Positions 36,236 through 49,916 are shown, counted from the first letter of the stretch. The stretch: DNA of 64,000 nucleotides from Ochotona curzoniae (GCF_017591425.1 NW_024464918.1:10414001-10478000); one strand, 5' to 3'. Notes: generated by a model from the sequence alone, not told the origin. Program-made: numbers and translations.

Positions 36236-37744
36236 AAAGTGATCCTGATCTTGCCAACATGTGCAAGACTGGAGCAAACTTTCTGCCCATGCAGTGGTTA
36301 AAGCCTGAAGTGCTGGTATAAGATTTAAACTCAGATGTTTCATGATTAGATGATAGAGTGCAGGCTAAATCAAGAATGAGGGTGAAGAGCGACAATGAAA
36401 ATTTGATATTGAAATGAAATATACCGATATGAAATGAAAGAAACTGTGTCTGACTGAGGAGACGGGTTTGAAAGACGATGAGGTAGCATAGAACAAGATG
36501 CTTATAATACAGATTATGAATGAGATAAAATGATCTCACAGTATAAAGCTTAATGAAAGGCTACAAGCATATGACTGTGTTGAGGTACAAGACAAGATTC
36601 TCGAAAAAGGAGGAGTTGGAGAATTCAGAAATCATGACGATGGAAGAATTACTAGCACATGAAGTGAAATGAGTCATTCTAAGAGGGGAAAGTGTTGAAT
36701 AAAACAACCAAAAAAGCTATAAAACATAATCTTCCTAGAATTTAGAAAGCAATATTGTCTATAGACTATTCCAACATAAGAAACCTTCCAGCAGATTCAA
36801 TCTGACCCTTGAAGTCTCAAATAGAGAGACATTTTTGAAGGGAGGGAGGGACAATGATCAGCAAATAATAATTACAAAGAAGACTCCCATGCCCAGGCTG
36901 AACAGAATGAGCCAAAGAGAAGATGAACCCAGGTGAGTGGATGAACAGTTTCCAACAGATATGACAGCTGACCCAGGCTTCAGGAGAAGGTGAAAAATAC
37001 GTGCCAAATCTTCTCTCTTTGTTTTAACCAAAGGGCAGTTTGGATGTTGACAGTATTATTGTGGACCACACAAAATAAAAGTTTAAAACATTGGCCTGCT
37101 ATAAATTTAAGGAATTTAAGGAATTTCTACTTGCAGTTGCCATGGCAGGGACAGATCAAACAATTTCATAGGCCTTATGCAGACCCTGGGCCAGACTTTC
37201 TGTGCTCGTGAAATGTTATGGTAGCATTACTCCTGGTGGATTCGTAATCAGAATGCAGAGGAGAGACCACAGACTGATGAAGACAAGTGATCAGGGCTCC
37301 CACCAGCTGCAGACAGATACTGCAGCTGTATCGTGAAGCCGGTTTCTCTTGAATTTCCACACCAACCCTGCTAAATGATTGTATGGTTCATGTTGCCTCT
37401 GTTCCTTAATTACTGTCCCTTGCTTTAAGAAAGCCTAAGATCCTAAATCTGTATTCTAATATATGTGAAATTCTTCCATAAGCACAAATTTAAAAAACAG
37501 CATTGGTGCTTCTGTTAAATTATATACCACATATTCTCTCATATTTTTAACACTAATTTTAATCCAAAGCCCTCAAATATACATTACCAAGTAAGTTACA
37601 TCCAATTCTCAATTCACCAAAACAGGATGAAGGGTTCAATTAAAACTGGCACCTACTTCAGCTTCTGCTTTTCCCCAAATAAGTACTCGGTCATTTCTCC
37701 ATGTTTCCAATTTATCTGTGTATTTTTCAATTTATCCCCAATTA
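36236..37744. other. Unique sequence
   Basis: Nothing recognised. Confidence 0.35.
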
Positions 37745-37920
37745 TCACCTGCCAGTATTATTTCTTAATAAAAGTTTATCAAGCACCCATCATATATTAC
37801 ATGCTACAGGAGATCCAAAGTTAAGGAAGACAGCATTTTTGCTCCAAGCCTCCAGTGAGAGGCAATCATGCAAGTAAGTATCAGGACATCATGTGGCATG
37901 CAGCATAACAGATACACAAA
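37745..37920 (-). mobile_element. L2 3'-end remnant, antisense
   Basis: The ttatcaagcacccatcatat stretch followed by gctccaagcctccagtgaga follows the antisense L2 3' end. Ancient and short. Confidence 0.45.
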
Positions 37921-39102
37921 ATACAACACTGTCTCTGAATTCCAAAATCTACTTCAGAATTAATAATGAGCGCTGTCATTGCCTCTTTCAGCGTGATGGC
38001 CATTTTCCTCCTCACATCAAAAGAGTCACTTTCCTCTTTCTTGTGTTCAAAGACTTGCTTAATTGAAGTAAAACCTCAGATTTGCTTTCAGCAACTGCCA
38101 CCCACCAACCCCCTTAACACAGTCTTGAGAGCACACAGAAAACAAAATGGAAACTAAAAACAAAGAATGTTAACCAGGGATCCTACTTCACAAGCTATCT
38201 CATTAACTCCTTTGTACACTCATTCTTTCACTCAAGTATCTAATATTAAACCCTGACAGAATAAAGCCTACATGGCAGATACGGAACCAGGTTGCTAATG
38301 CCCAGTAGACACAAATTAGGCAACAATTCAGATGAACCTTCTTTAGGTTAGAAAAAAAGTCACAAAGTGGAAAAACAATGGGTATACAAGAAGAGTCACC
38401 AATCCAAAAATTTATTTCAGAAAGAGGAAAACAGCACTGGAACAAATGAGTAATCCTAAAAGAGAAATATTGTGGCAAAAGAGAACGAACTGTGCCAGCC
38501 TGCAACTAAACTCAAGGCAAATTTTTCACAGTGCTTTCTGAGCCACCAAGGGAGAAGGTATTTTCATAATAGATGTGGAACTTTCAAGAATGGATAATAT
38601 AGAAACAATCCTAGGTTAAGGGAGACAACAGTCAGATGCGGCTCTGGATAATTTCAATATCGTCTCAGTAATCATTTACAATAAAGTAACAAATGATTTA
38701 CCATGATTAAATACAACAGACACTCTCCTGTTCTCATCTTCTTTCGCTTTTAATACCATGTAACACTGCATACTGCTCCATTTCTGAAAATAATCTTCCC
38801 TCTTAGATTCCATGATACTTCACTTGTCTACATATTCTATTGATCTTTCATACCTTTTTAAATGGTATTTCAAATCAAATAATAAAATACCAACATAGAC
38901 ACTGATGGATGGTTAAAATAAAGAAACAAAGAATACAGTGTAGTGTTGATATAGATGTGGAGCAACATACTAAAAAATACAAAATAGGTACAACCACTTT
39001 GGGAAATTTAATCATCTTAGAATATAAAATAAATATTCCATAGGACCTGGCTATACGTTTGCACCCTACCAACAACAATAACTTCTAAAGTTCACAGCTT
39101 TC
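37921..39102. other. AT-rich unique sequence
   Basis: Nothing recognised. Confidence 0.35.
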
Positions 39103-39485
39103 AGCCTGGTGCAATAGCTCAGTGGGCGCCGGTATGTGTATCAGCTGCTCCTCTTCTTTTCCAGCTCCCTCCTTTTTTTCTTAAATTTCGTTTCATTTTA
39201 TGACACAATTTCACAGTCTGGGATTTTCCCAACCTACCCCCATACCCTCTCCCCATGGTTGGTTCCTCCACCTTGTTGCAGTATTACAGTTCAAATCCAA
39301 TCATGATTTCATTGCAAGCATGTACCATGCATAGAGTCCCGCATATTATTGTTCAGATAAATTCAACAGTTTCTTCCTCCAGCTCCCTTTTATGACCTGG
39401 AAAGGCAGTAGAGGATGGCCCAAAGCCTTGAGACTCTGCACCTATGTGACAGTCTTAGGGGAAGCTCCTGGCTACTGGCTTTGTA
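39103..39485 (+). mobile_element. C-type SINE split by an L1 insertion
   Basis: Head and first body part at 39103-39170 (cagcctggtgcaatagctca). The second part resumes at 39378 (ccagctcccttttatgacc, then gcccaaagccttgagactct). The two halves are parted by the L1 fragment at 39171-39377. Confidence 0.8.
39160..39388 (-). mobile_element. 5'-truncated L1 3'UTR inside a SINE, with TSD
   Basis: The insert 39171-39377 reads antisense. A T-rich start at 39173 is its poly-A tail, and its body aligns by eye with the L1 3'UTR at 49.95-50.17 kb (ctgggatttt, accctctccccat, gttcctccacc). Both sides carry tccagctccct (39160-39170 and 39378-39388), the duplicated target within the SINE. Confidence 0.8.
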
Positions 39486-39793
39486 ATGATATCTAAGCAA
39501 CAGATTTGTACTTCTCATAATTCTGGAGGCTATAGACACACAATCAAAGAACCAGTAGACTCATTGACCAGTATGTTTCCATTCTTCACATGTAGTCTTC
39601 TTGCCATCCATGCAATAAGGGGAATGCAAGCTCTCCTGGGAGCTTCTGTAAGTACAATCTCACTCACAAGGGCTCAGCCTTCATGTTCTAATCCTTTTTC
39701 ATAGCCATTCCACTTACTACCGCTTTGGATATTAGGTTTCTAGATCTGAATTTGGCAGGGGGCGGGGGACATAAATGCTCAAACCACAGCAAC

Positions 39794-40152
39794 AATACAC
39801 AGTCATTATCTAAAAAGATTTCTTTGTTTTTATTGGATAGGAAGATATATAGAAAGGAGGAGAGACAGAGAGGAATATCTTCCATCAGATGATTCATTTC
39901 CCAAGCAGCCAGAACAACTGGAACCGAGTCAATCTGAAGCTAGGAGCCAGAAGCTTCTTCCAGGTCTCCCACATGAGTACAGGGTCCCAAGGCTTTGGGC
40001 CATCCTCAACTGCTTTCCCAAGGCACAAGCAGGGAGCTGGATGGAAAACGGAGCCACTGGCATTAGAACCGACGTCCATCTGGGATCCTGGTGTGTTCAA
40101 GGTGAGGACTTTAGCCGCTAGGCCATCAAGGCAGGCCCAATACACTGTCACT
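39794..40152 (-). mobile_element. C-type SINE, antisense, with TSD
   Basis: Body 39808-40138: tcttccatcagatgattcat, cttcttccaggtctcccaca, ccatcctcaactgctttccc, ctaggccatcaaggcaggcc. Target-site duplication aatacacagtcatt (39794-39807) and aatacactgtcact (40139-40152), two mismatches. Confidence 0.88.
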
Positions 40153-40154
40153 TT

Positions 40155-40340
40155 CAGGGATATACTTGTGCATGTATTTATTTGAATGCAAAAATGAGAG
40201 TGAGAGAGAGATCTTCCATCTACAAATTCAATGTCCAAATATCCGCAACAATTGGGGCTGGGCCAGCCTAAAGCCAGCAAGTCTCCCACCTGGTTGGCAG
40301 GAATCCAAGACTGTGGGTCACCTGCTGCTTCCTAGGAATT
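40155..40340 (-). mobile_element. Old C-type SINE, antisense, truncated
   Basis: atgtatttatttgaatgcaa, a GA run, agatcttccatctacaaatt, then cagcctaaagccagcaagtc. Decayed, without a clear head. Confidence 0.55.
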
Positions 40341-40344
40341 GATC

Positions 40345-40680
40345 AATTCCATTTGCAGATGCTATGAAAATGTAAATAATAAAAATAGAAAAACCTTTCA
40401 TATTGGACTGGAACATTAATTTCATCAAAACATTCATACTACCCAAGGCAATTTATAGATTCAATGCAACCCCAATCAAAATACCAGACACTCTTCTTAA
40501 ATCTGGAAAAAAATGACCCTAAAATTCCTACGGCATCACAAAAGACCCTGAGTAGCTAAAGCAGTCTTCAACAACAAAAACAAAGTGGCAAGCATCATGA
40601 TACCAGACTTTAACATATACCTCCGGGCAGCTGTAATCAAAACAGTTTGGCACTAGTATAACAACGCACTGAGTATTCTA
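40345..40680 (+). mobile_element. L1 ORF2 fragment, sense
   Basis: Decayed ORF2 middle to C-terminal segment: aattcatact/acccaaggcaatttatagat, tcaatgcaaccccaatcaaa (40460), acaaagtggcaagcatcatg, ataccagactttaa. Confidence 0.75.
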
Positions 40681-41379
40681 ATACAGATTGAAGAGTTTGA
40701 GTCAGCTATTGAGACCTGTTCTCCTGCCAAACTTGGATCCTTGCCTTCTCAAATATTACAGCAACTGGCCTGGTGGTTTCAGAGTTTTTCTTGAAATTTA
40801 TTTTAAAAATCCACACATGCTTCAGACAACATACTAAGCATAGTTTACTGAATGCCTGATCAATTACACGATGTGCACTTACTTGTAAAAACCCAAGTTC
40901 TAGCAAATTCTTCAAGTTCACCTTGAAGACTTTACCAACAAGATATGTAGAATCTTTTGAAATTTTTTTCTAAAATATTTTTATGTTGGCTTCAAATTTA
41001 TTTGCAAATACTACTCCTCCTGACCTTCGCCGTGCCTACTTGCTTCCTCTGCCATTGACCCTTCTGACCTGTACTTTCTCTGTTATCACTGTTTTGAATG
41101 TTCCCAGCTCACTATCATTGATGATTTACTTATCCCATATTCAAAGGACTACTTCAGTTCCTGAATTTTTTTTCTTTTTAATTTTTTTTTCTGTCCCAGC
41201 AACAGGAAAGATTAGGTTTGCATAAAATAAAATTAAGCAAAACACTCTTTTATATAAGATCTTACATGCTGGGGATTAGGGATATCTTGCATTTAAGAAA
41301 TTTGTTTTGTTTTGTTTTATGCATCTCTGATCACAAACAAAAGGAGGTCTCCTAGCAAAACAAATAAACCTTGAAAATA
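40681..41379. other. Unique sequence
   Basis: Nothing recognised apart from T-rich runs at 41167-41190. Confidence 0.35.
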
Positions 41380-41600
41380 TGATACTAGCTTTTCTCTCTT
41401 TGGTTATACCTACAATTCCATGATGTACTAGATCGCAGAATGTTAAATATATAACTGTCACTAAAGGACTATACTTCTGTAATAATATGGGGGAGTGAGG
41501 TGAGGGGAAATTGAAGAGGGAGAAAGGGGAAGAGCGAAATTCATAAAGATATGAAAATGCATCACGGTAATAATAGAAATAAATTTTTAAAATAAACAAT
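41380..41600 (+). mobile_element. L1 3'UTR fragment, sense
   Basis: aaaggactatacttctgtaa, aatatgggggagtgaggtga and the AT-rich end match the L1 3'UTR copies at 6.1-6.3 kb and 49.9-50.1 kb. The 5' boundary is uncertain. Confidence 0.6.
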
Positions 41601-41744
41601 GTATTTTAGCAAAACAGGCATTAGATACTAACAATAGTGTGTGCAAGCAGCTCCTTCTCACTAAACATGGGAGACAAAGAAATAAGAGAACAGATTAAGA
41701 AAAGCACTCTATCTCCTTTGCCTGGTTTCTTATACCATAGCATG

Positions 41745-41900
41745 CCACTTTGATCCAGTACATGCTTTGTACTGTCGAGTGCATGAATACACTCAGTTCA
41801 TTCTTATCACAATTCTGTGAGATGGAATGATATAAACGCCATCATGGTAACTATTCTACAGCCGAGAAACAGAGACAACTAGTCAATATTCAGGCTCTTC
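41745..41900 (-). mobile_element. MIR remnant, antisense
   Basis: cacaattctgtgagatggaa, then an attctacagccgagaaacag core typical of antisense MIR. Confidence 0.5.
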
Positions 41901-44900
41901 AACGTTATGACACGAAGCCTCCACCACTGGTGGGTGAAGTGAAGCAACACAGGGAAGCAATGCGGTGACTATACATGTCATCTGATCTCAGGACAACAGC
42001 AGGGCCACGGTAACAGCTGGCATGTATTCTTGTTTGCTGCTTGGTCCAGAAATAGAAAGACAATCTATATATCAAATTCAGAGGCAGGATGGATAATCCT
42101 TAGCCACTAACTCTCCACTCCAAGATCTTAGGCAAACACAGATATTTTCTACTGTCATGCGTTTGTTCTGTTTGAATTAGATTGGTTCATAGGTTCATTT
42201 AGTAGAGGAAAACCTTCCAGAGAATAAAGACTATTATAATACATATATTTTGGGAAATAAAAGTAGATGTAAAAATTTGCCATCATATTCCCATTTAAAT
42301 CAGGACTCGTATCTTGCTTTGTTGGCCAAGAGCCAGCCAAGCCAGCCCAAGGATTTCCTCCTCTTTGCCCACATACAGCCAACGTACGGCTTGTGTCCAA
42401 CTGCCCTGTGATGCTTCTCTCACTGTTTGCATGAAACAAACGCTTGAAATAAAATTTACTCTTTGCTCTCAGCAAGAACTAATACTTATCAAATGCCCTG
42501 GTCAAACACAATAAAATCATACTGTGTAAGGAAATTGCTTTTGTAATTGATTTACTAGTTTTCATAGAGAAAAAGCATTGTAGTAGCATTTTCATTAAAT
42601 TGCTTGTCTACAACAAGCAGAAAATATCTAGTTTTCAGCTTTTAAAGACCCAGAATCTCTGCTATTTGTATGCTTTTTTGATATAATAGGATGGGGGAAA
42701 AACACTGAACTTAATGGGGCACTGTGCGGTAAACAAAAGACCCAGACATGTCCTTTGTCGAAGAGCAGTATAGAATTAAATACTATTTATGGGGATGGAA
42801 GTGCTTTACTTTTTGCTGTCTTGAGTTAAAACATAGCAATATCAAGTCAGAGAGTAATCTGGCTTTGCTCATATTACAAAAATATTCTAACCCCTATCAT
42901 GAGCCTGAAGGCAGAGTCCAGCCAATAAGAACAACTGCAGAGCCTCAGAACACACTTCCCAGGACACATTATGTCACTCAAGGCCCCACAATAAGTCCGT
43001 AATTGTCAAACAACAGCTTTTTACCATGTGAAATGCATACACTTTGTTCAAAAGAGGTCAAGATAATAAATTGCATACATGTTTCCTTCTGGTCCACTGC
43101 TTGATAAACTAAACCCCAACACTGCACTGCTGCCTAAAATCATTGATTAACCGTTTCCACATTGAACTGTGAACTTCATCAAAGACAAGATACACATGTG
43201 TGCATATGTGTACAGTTTTGTCCCCGAGGCCAAGCCCACAATCCATCCTTCCTTTTGAACAAACAGCTGCATTTTAACTTTTCTCTGAGCCAAATAGAAA
43301 GTATGTCTGAAAGAATATCAGAACAACACTTTTCACAGGTACCTTTCTGGATAAAAAAAAAAAATGTGTTTGCTCACTGCTGAGTACGCCACATTAAAGA
43401 AGAAAAAAAGTTTACAAATTAGGGGGGAAAAAACAACAGTGATAGAAACATATTAAGAATGAAAGAAAACATCGATTGGAACCGTCACTTGGAACCCACT
43501 GGCCAAAATCTCAAATTCCAATTCCAAATGGCATTTCTTGCTTATCTGTGAGTATACATTAACTATGGTTACTTCTGATGTGCACTGTGAAAAACTAAGA
43601 AAAAAGTGTTCTGGACAAATAAGCATATTTCAAGAAACTCCTGTGACACACTAGCACAATGTGAGAACATTTGTTTACCCAACAATTAAAAAAAAAAAAA
43701 ACCCAGCCACTTGTTTAGTGTGATTGGTGCAAAGAATTCAACAAAAGACCTACAATGTAAATCTGATACTGTTTTTGAAGATCATGGGTATATTTGGGAT
43801 GGTACATAGAGCTTCTCACTTCGATTCAGGTTTTATTGTGAACTGAAGCCTCTCGATTAGAAGGGATAGAAAGGAAGTTGACACGGCACTATGGCAGCTG
43901 ATCTCACTCAGCATTTTGCAATTCTGGAGAACTTCCTGAAGTAGCTCATGGAAATTAGTAAATAATTTCAATATGGTTTTTATAACCTTTCCTAACTTCA
44001 TCGATCAACTTACAGCGCTTTCTATTTTAAAGGCGTTGTAAAAAATACTTTTATATTCTCAATAAGTAGAAAACAAGACAAAAATGAAGCTGAATCATTT
44101 ATAAAAATCAAGGTGAGGTGTCAAATTCCAGATAGAAACAAAATACTGCGCTGACATTTAAAAGACTTGTTTGTACAAAGGACACTTTTAAAAAAAATTA
44201 ATTATCTTGCTCTCACTTTATGTATTATAATTTATGGATTACTGCAATTCATAATTGAATAATATGTAGATGTCACTTAAGGGTACTAAACCAATTCTCC
44301 TACTTGGAATTGCCTGTCTAAATAAGAATGACACTAACTTGAGCATTTTCTCTCTGATTAGAGACACTATAGATTTGCAGTCACCTCCGTGTAATATAAA
44401 TCAATAAAGAATAATTTTCCAGGCAGTAAATCAATTGTCAGTTCACAGACCCCAATACCCCTGTGCAGAATTTATTGAGAAAATGAATGGCAGTCTTGTT
44501 AGGAGATGTACGGCATGCTTTATAGGAACATAATAGTGTAAACCTCAAACCATTACTTTCACTACAACGAAGAACTCAACAAGAATAACCCTTTCATTTC
44601 CATAGAACACAAATTCAAATGGAGTTTCTAGTATCAGAACCAAAAATCGTAAATATATAAAGATAGCACATCTTTGTAGCCAATGTTACAGAGAGTATAA
44701 CCCCTTTCATGGAATTTTCCATATCTTGGTTGTGATATACCTGACAAGTTAATAACTTAATTTGTATCTCTTAATTTTGTTTATCTGCAAACTTCCTGAC
44801 ATATTCTAACAGTTTATATATTTGCCATGGAATGGAGTCTTCATAAGCTACAGAATGGAGTGTGTTGGGGTTGCTACTAAATATTCATAATGTGGCCAGT

Positions 44901-45394
44901 TCAAATGGAAAAATACTATAAACACAAAGCAGTGACTTTTAAAAATGTAGTGCATCACAAAAATATCCCATCTACATATAATATGCCATTTACAACTTAC
45001 TCAAATTATTTGTTGAAATAGTAACCATGGCAATAGAAGGGAATAAATGAAATTCATTATTGAAATTAATTTCAGTGGTGTCTTCTAATCTTTTTTTAAC
45101 AGGCCCACTGGAAAGCTTGAAGGTACACATGTGGTTCACATGAATTTCCCTTGGCGAGAACTTATAAAGCAAACATATTGAAAGAGTAGACTTTGCACTC
45201 TGGAAAAGAGTTCTTCTGGCGAAGGACCCAAAAAACCAAGGATCACAATAAAGTTATTTTCAAAAGTTAAATCATTAGGATTGGGGAATACAAAAAATAT
45301 AGTAACGGCCCAGAATATCTCAACACGTGATTTAAATTAGCCTAAGATACTGATTTTAAAAATACAGCCAATGATAACAATGCAGCATATATCC
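41901..45394. other. 3.5 kb of unique AT-rich sequence
   Basis: No gene or repeat recognised. It is the longest stretch in the window free of recognisable young insertions. Confidence 0.4.
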
Positions 45395-45739
45395 AGAAAT
45401 AGATGGGGCTCGGTGCAACAGCATAATGGCTAAAGTCCTTTCCTTGCATGCCCGGATTCCCACATGGGTGCCACTTCATACCCTGGCTGCCCTGCTTCCC
45501 ATCCACCTCCCTGCTTGCGGCCTGGGAAAGCAGTCGAGGACTGCCCAAAGCCTTGGGACCCTGCATTCACATGAGAGACCTGAAAGAGGCTTTTGGCTTC
45601 TGGCTCAGATCAGATCAGCTCCAGCTGTTGTGGTCATTTGGGGAATGAATCAACGGACAGAAGATGTTTCTGTCTCTACTCCTCTCTCTATATCTGATTT
45701 TCCAATAAAAATAAATCTTTTTTTACAAAGAAATATATG
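45395..45739 (+). mobile_element. C-type SINE with TSD
   Basis: Body 45406-45728 (gggctcggtgcaacagcata head, gcggcctgggaaagcagtcg, gcccaaagccttgggaccct). Target-site duplication agaaatagatg (45395-45405) and agaaatatatg (45729-45739), one mismatch. Confidence 0.88.
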
Positions 45740-46127
45740 AGAATATATGAAATGAGACCAATCTACACAAATAAACAGTATCCTCTGACAAGTAGAAAGA
45801 AGACAAGCCAGTTTTTTAGATACATTCATGTAACTGCAAAGGTGTGAACTTCATCTGCTAGTTTGAAATATGTCAAAGAAACCTATTTGGATTAGGGTAT
45901 CTTACTTCAGTAAATACTATTATTTAAAGTACAGGACAAATTAAACTGGAGAACTTGACAGGAAAACAATGCCATATCCATTAGTGTCCACATAAACAGA
46001 TTTCAGTTGTAGAAACAGATTTTAGGTATAGAGATATATGAAAGATTATGCCAACTGAAGTTTGATTAACATTCTACATAAATATCTTACATTTGTTTGG
46101 GTCAACTGCTAGCCAACCTATGTCCCA

Positions 46128-46245
46128 ATAGTTATGTATAGTTTTATTCATTACTGAATACCCAGACTCTATCACAGAGCCTGACTTCGTGTGGGGGAGG
46201 ACAGCTCAATAAGTACTTACTAAAGGAATGATGAGTAAATATAAA
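46128..46245 (+). mobile_element. L2 3'-end remnant
   Basis: ttcattactgaatacccaga, a cagagcctgacttcgtg stretch, then ctcaataagtacttactaaa and ggaatgatgag follow the L2 3' end. Confidence 0.5.
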
Positions 46246-46424
46246 AGGACCTAAGGCATTATTTATATTTTTCCATAATACTCAAAATAGCCATGGAGTC
46301 TAAAGGAATCGAATGAAGAAGAATGTTTGGAAGAGAGATTTATAAACATGAGAATAAGCAAAAAGTAAAATGTGAATCCTAAGTGAGAAGAAAAAAAGCT
46401 AAGGATTCATAAATGTCAAGAGGT

Positions 46425-46700
46425 GCAGGCAGCTGGCCTAGAAAGTCAAGATGCTGCTTACAATGCTCTACCCACCTCAGAGCGGCACACTGGGTTAGCT
46501 TTCACCTCCATTCCAGAATCCAGGTCCCCACCATTTCTGATCTTGTAAGGCAGCAGGTGACAGCTTAAATAACCAGGTCCTTGCCACCCATGTGGAAAAT
46601 TTAAAGTTCCAAGCTTCAGCTTCAACCAGTTTTCCCCCAATTGATGTAGGTATTTTAGTGAACCCTGTTGTCAGGAACTGCGTCAGTACACACCTCTCAT
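46425..46700 (+). mobile_element. Old C-type SINE
   Basis: Heavily diverged: ggcagctggcctagaaagtc head, tccttgccacccatgtggaa, then a gattcattttag-like region with agtgaacc. Order is right but similarity is low. Confidence 0.4.
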
Positions 46701-46711
46701 CCCACCTCACT

Positions 46712-46731
46712 CCACACACACACACACACAA
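46712..46731. repeat. (CA)n microsatellite
   Basis: About 20 bp of CA dinucleotides. Confidence 0.9.
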
Positions 46732-47144
46732 CATAAAGACAGTTACAGTGTGGACAATGTTACAGTTCCATAGCTAGAAATGAGGTGAGTCATAGCTTTC
46801 CAAGTCCCAGATTTTGAAGTTAAATAAAAGACATAGGAATTAATTATAAAACTGCAGCAGTTGGTAACACTCTTGATAGGAGGAAAAGCAAAGGATCCAA
46901 AAATCACCAGACATTCATCAAGCCCTTTGACAGACTTAACCTCATAAAAAAAACGCATGTAAGCTTCAAGACGTTCCAAACCCAAGTAGATCTTACTTGC
47001 TGCTGTGACAAGGAGGAGCTGTTACTGACATCTATTGGGTAAACGTCAAGTCCCTGCTTACCATGTTACAACAATTAGAACAGAAATTACCTGCCACAAA
47101 GCTCCTCAATCTTCATCAAAAACAACAGAGAGGCTAGCTTTGTG

Positions 47145-47455
47145 ACATGCCACGTTCAGTCACCACCTGGGAAGCGAGCATCCCTTATGAGGACTAGTTC
47201 AAATCCAGACTACTCTACTTCCCAGCCAGCTTCCTGCGAATGCACACAGGAAAGCTGTGGAAGATGAACAAAGTGCCTGAGTCCCTGCCACGCTTGTGGG
47301 AGACTTGAATGAAGCTCCTGAATAAACCATGGTTCTGGCCCTGGCTCAGTCATTGCAGTCACTTAGGGAGTTCACAAATGAATGAAAGCTCTCTCTCTCT
47401 CTCTCTCTTTCTCTTCCATGTAACTCTGCCTCTTAAATAAAACAAATATTTGGAA
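47145..47455 (+). mobile_element. Older C-type SINE
   Basis: cttcccagccagcttcctgc, ggaaagctgtggaagatgaa, gcttgtgggagacttgaatg, a pure CT run at about 47389-47408, and an aataaaacaaat tail. Confidence 0.7.
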
Positions 47456-48571
47456 AAAAATAACAAAAGAAGAGTTATATACAATAGTATTCCCAGGTGC
47501 CAGTGAAGATGAGACAAAAATACCCAAGACTTCACTCTTCTGATTATAATCTGAAAAATCCCTTGTGAGTGAATCAGGCTTCAAAGAATAAAATCACATC
47601 CAAATTCATAATTTGCCTCTCATTTTATGTATCAATATAAGTGTTTTGCAATAATTCTTATGAAATCATCAGCTCTACGGAACTGAGAGATGTATGTGCA
47701 TTTTAGAAAAGAAATAAAAATTACACCTTATTCTATTATAAATAAAAGGACTTGTGATAAATCTAGACTGGATTCATTTCTTTATGCTTATGAAGGCAGA
47801 AAATGGGCCCATTAAAATAGTTACCCTTACTAGTGACCTACAATGGTTAAAAAAAAAAAAGAAAAAGAAGGCATAGCTTAGATTTCTAGTTACTATGTGA
47901 ATTTGCAAATTACACTACACTTAAAAACATAGTACACACCAAATTCAAATACACTGTTTTGAAATACTATATTTGGACTGCAAGCTATAATCAAGTATTA
48001 AGTATTGCCATGAGCTTTGGTGCATCAGTAGTACGTGAAATATGCTTTAAAGATACAGTCATTATTTATAATAATTGGAATTCATAGAAACTAACAGCCA
48101 GAAGCATCTGACCTTTACCTTCCAATATGCTGAGTCAAATCCACTTAAAATACTGTCCAAATCAGCATTAAGAGCTACTATCCTAGTATATTAGGAGTCA
48201 TCATCATTTTTTAAAGATATCTACTACAATATTAGTAGTAAGCAGCTGAATATATCACTCTTCCCAAGCAACACATTTTTATTTTGATAGGAATGCATCA
48301 AGGCTAAACTTCCATAGAATTCCAGTAGTGACATTTCAAAGAACCCCAAGCTGGAACACATATGTATATTAAGCTAAATGGAGAGGAATTAGTAGGGGCC
48401 AGTCAACTTTTTGGAACATCTAATCATACCAGTGTGACATATGCTGAAAGAAAGTGGCACCAACTACGGATTAAAACAAAAATTTAATCTTCAATAGCTA
48501 TAAAGGCTGCAAGTTTAAAAGGTGTCAACAGAGTTGATGCCTTCTGGAGACTCTAAGAAAAAAAAAAAAAG
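47456..48571. other. AT-rich unique sequence
   Basis: Nothing recognised. Confidence 0.35.
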
Positions 48572-48910
48572 CAGTGTCAGACCCTGTGCAATGGTTCAAT
48601 GGCTAAAAACTCGCCTTACAAGCACTAGGATGCCATATAGGTGCCAGTTTGTACCTCAGCTGCTCCACTTCCCATCCAACTTCCTGCTTGTGGCCTAGCA
48701 AAGCAGTAAAGGATGGCCCAAGACCTTGGGACCCTGCACCCACGTGGGAGACCTAGAAGAGGCTCCTGACCCCTGGCCTCAAATCAGCTCAGTTATGGCT
48801 GTTACAGACACTTAGGGAGTAAACAAGTAGATGCAAGATCTGTCTTTTTGTATTTCCTTCTCTCTGTAGATCTGCCTTTCCAAGAAAAATAAATAAATCT
48901 TTTTTAAAAA
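48572..48910 (+). mobile_element. C-type SINE
   Basis: accctgtgcaatggttcaat head, cccatccaacttcctgcttg, cacccacgtgggagacctag, and an aataaataaatctttttta tail. TSD not resolved. Confidence 0.85.
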
Positions 48911-49916
48911 TCCATGTCTTGCTTCTATTGTAGCTTTGTGCGATTCCCTGTAATCCTGGGAATCGCGTGGCTGAAGCACAGTTTTACTCTGCTTTCTACC
49001 TCTATCCCCAAAAGGCGTTTGTCTCTCTGGCTCTTCGTCATGCAGTTCTGTCTTACATACATAAAGACACCAGTCATTGGATTAGGGTCACTGTGATTTT
49101 GGGTTGATTTCATCCCCCAGTCACTGTGAGGTTCTGGGTGGATATAGTGTAGACGCAGGCATTATTTTACCCTTTCTTTATCATTCCTGATTTCTTATCA
49201 ACTACACTTTTCTTTAACAAAAAGCCCTAACTCTGCACATCACACTCTCACTTCCCTTGGATCACTGAGACTGAAATTAGTTATGGATCACTATTTTTAA
49301 GGATCCATTTTCACATCTATGATATGGCATCAATATCAACATTGACTTGAAATAATGTGGCTAATATGCCACTTTGGGTTTTAAAAAATGGCTGGGAATA
49401 TAAGATGAGTGATTTCATTTTTTTAATGTCTGAATTATCAGGAAGATAAAATAAAGCAACCATGATAAAACCTAGTTGGGAATTAATCCCTACTCTTTTC
49501 ACTGAATAGCTATTAGACATTAGGCAAATTCTCCAGATTCCCCTAAACTCATGTTATTTATTTGGAAAACAAGAATAATTTAGATTTTAATAAGACAAAA
49601 ATCTGCCTACAATTATGCCTGAAACTGAGATCCAATGGTTGGTCAGATTACACATTTTACTTGGTCAATTCATGACAGTTTATTTGTATTTGAATTTAAA
49701 CGACTTCAGGCAGAGAGGAGCCTCTCCAATTTGCCACAGGCACACCTTTTCTCTCCACAGTCTTAAGTAAGTCCATTGTCCCGGGAAGACAGAGTGTGTG
49801 ACTGCAAGGTAGATATACAGCAAACAGGAAGAGACAACAAAGTTGGAGGCTACCTGTGTGAATAATGACCAGCTTTGTAGCGTAGGAACAAGAAATTTAC
49901 CATCAAGAAATAAAGA
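48911..49916. other. Unique sequence
   Basis: Nothing recognised. Confidence 0.35.

Noticed and set aside
39894..40289. 131-codon minus-strand frame
   Set aside because: It spans two adjacent antisense SINEs and is not a gene.
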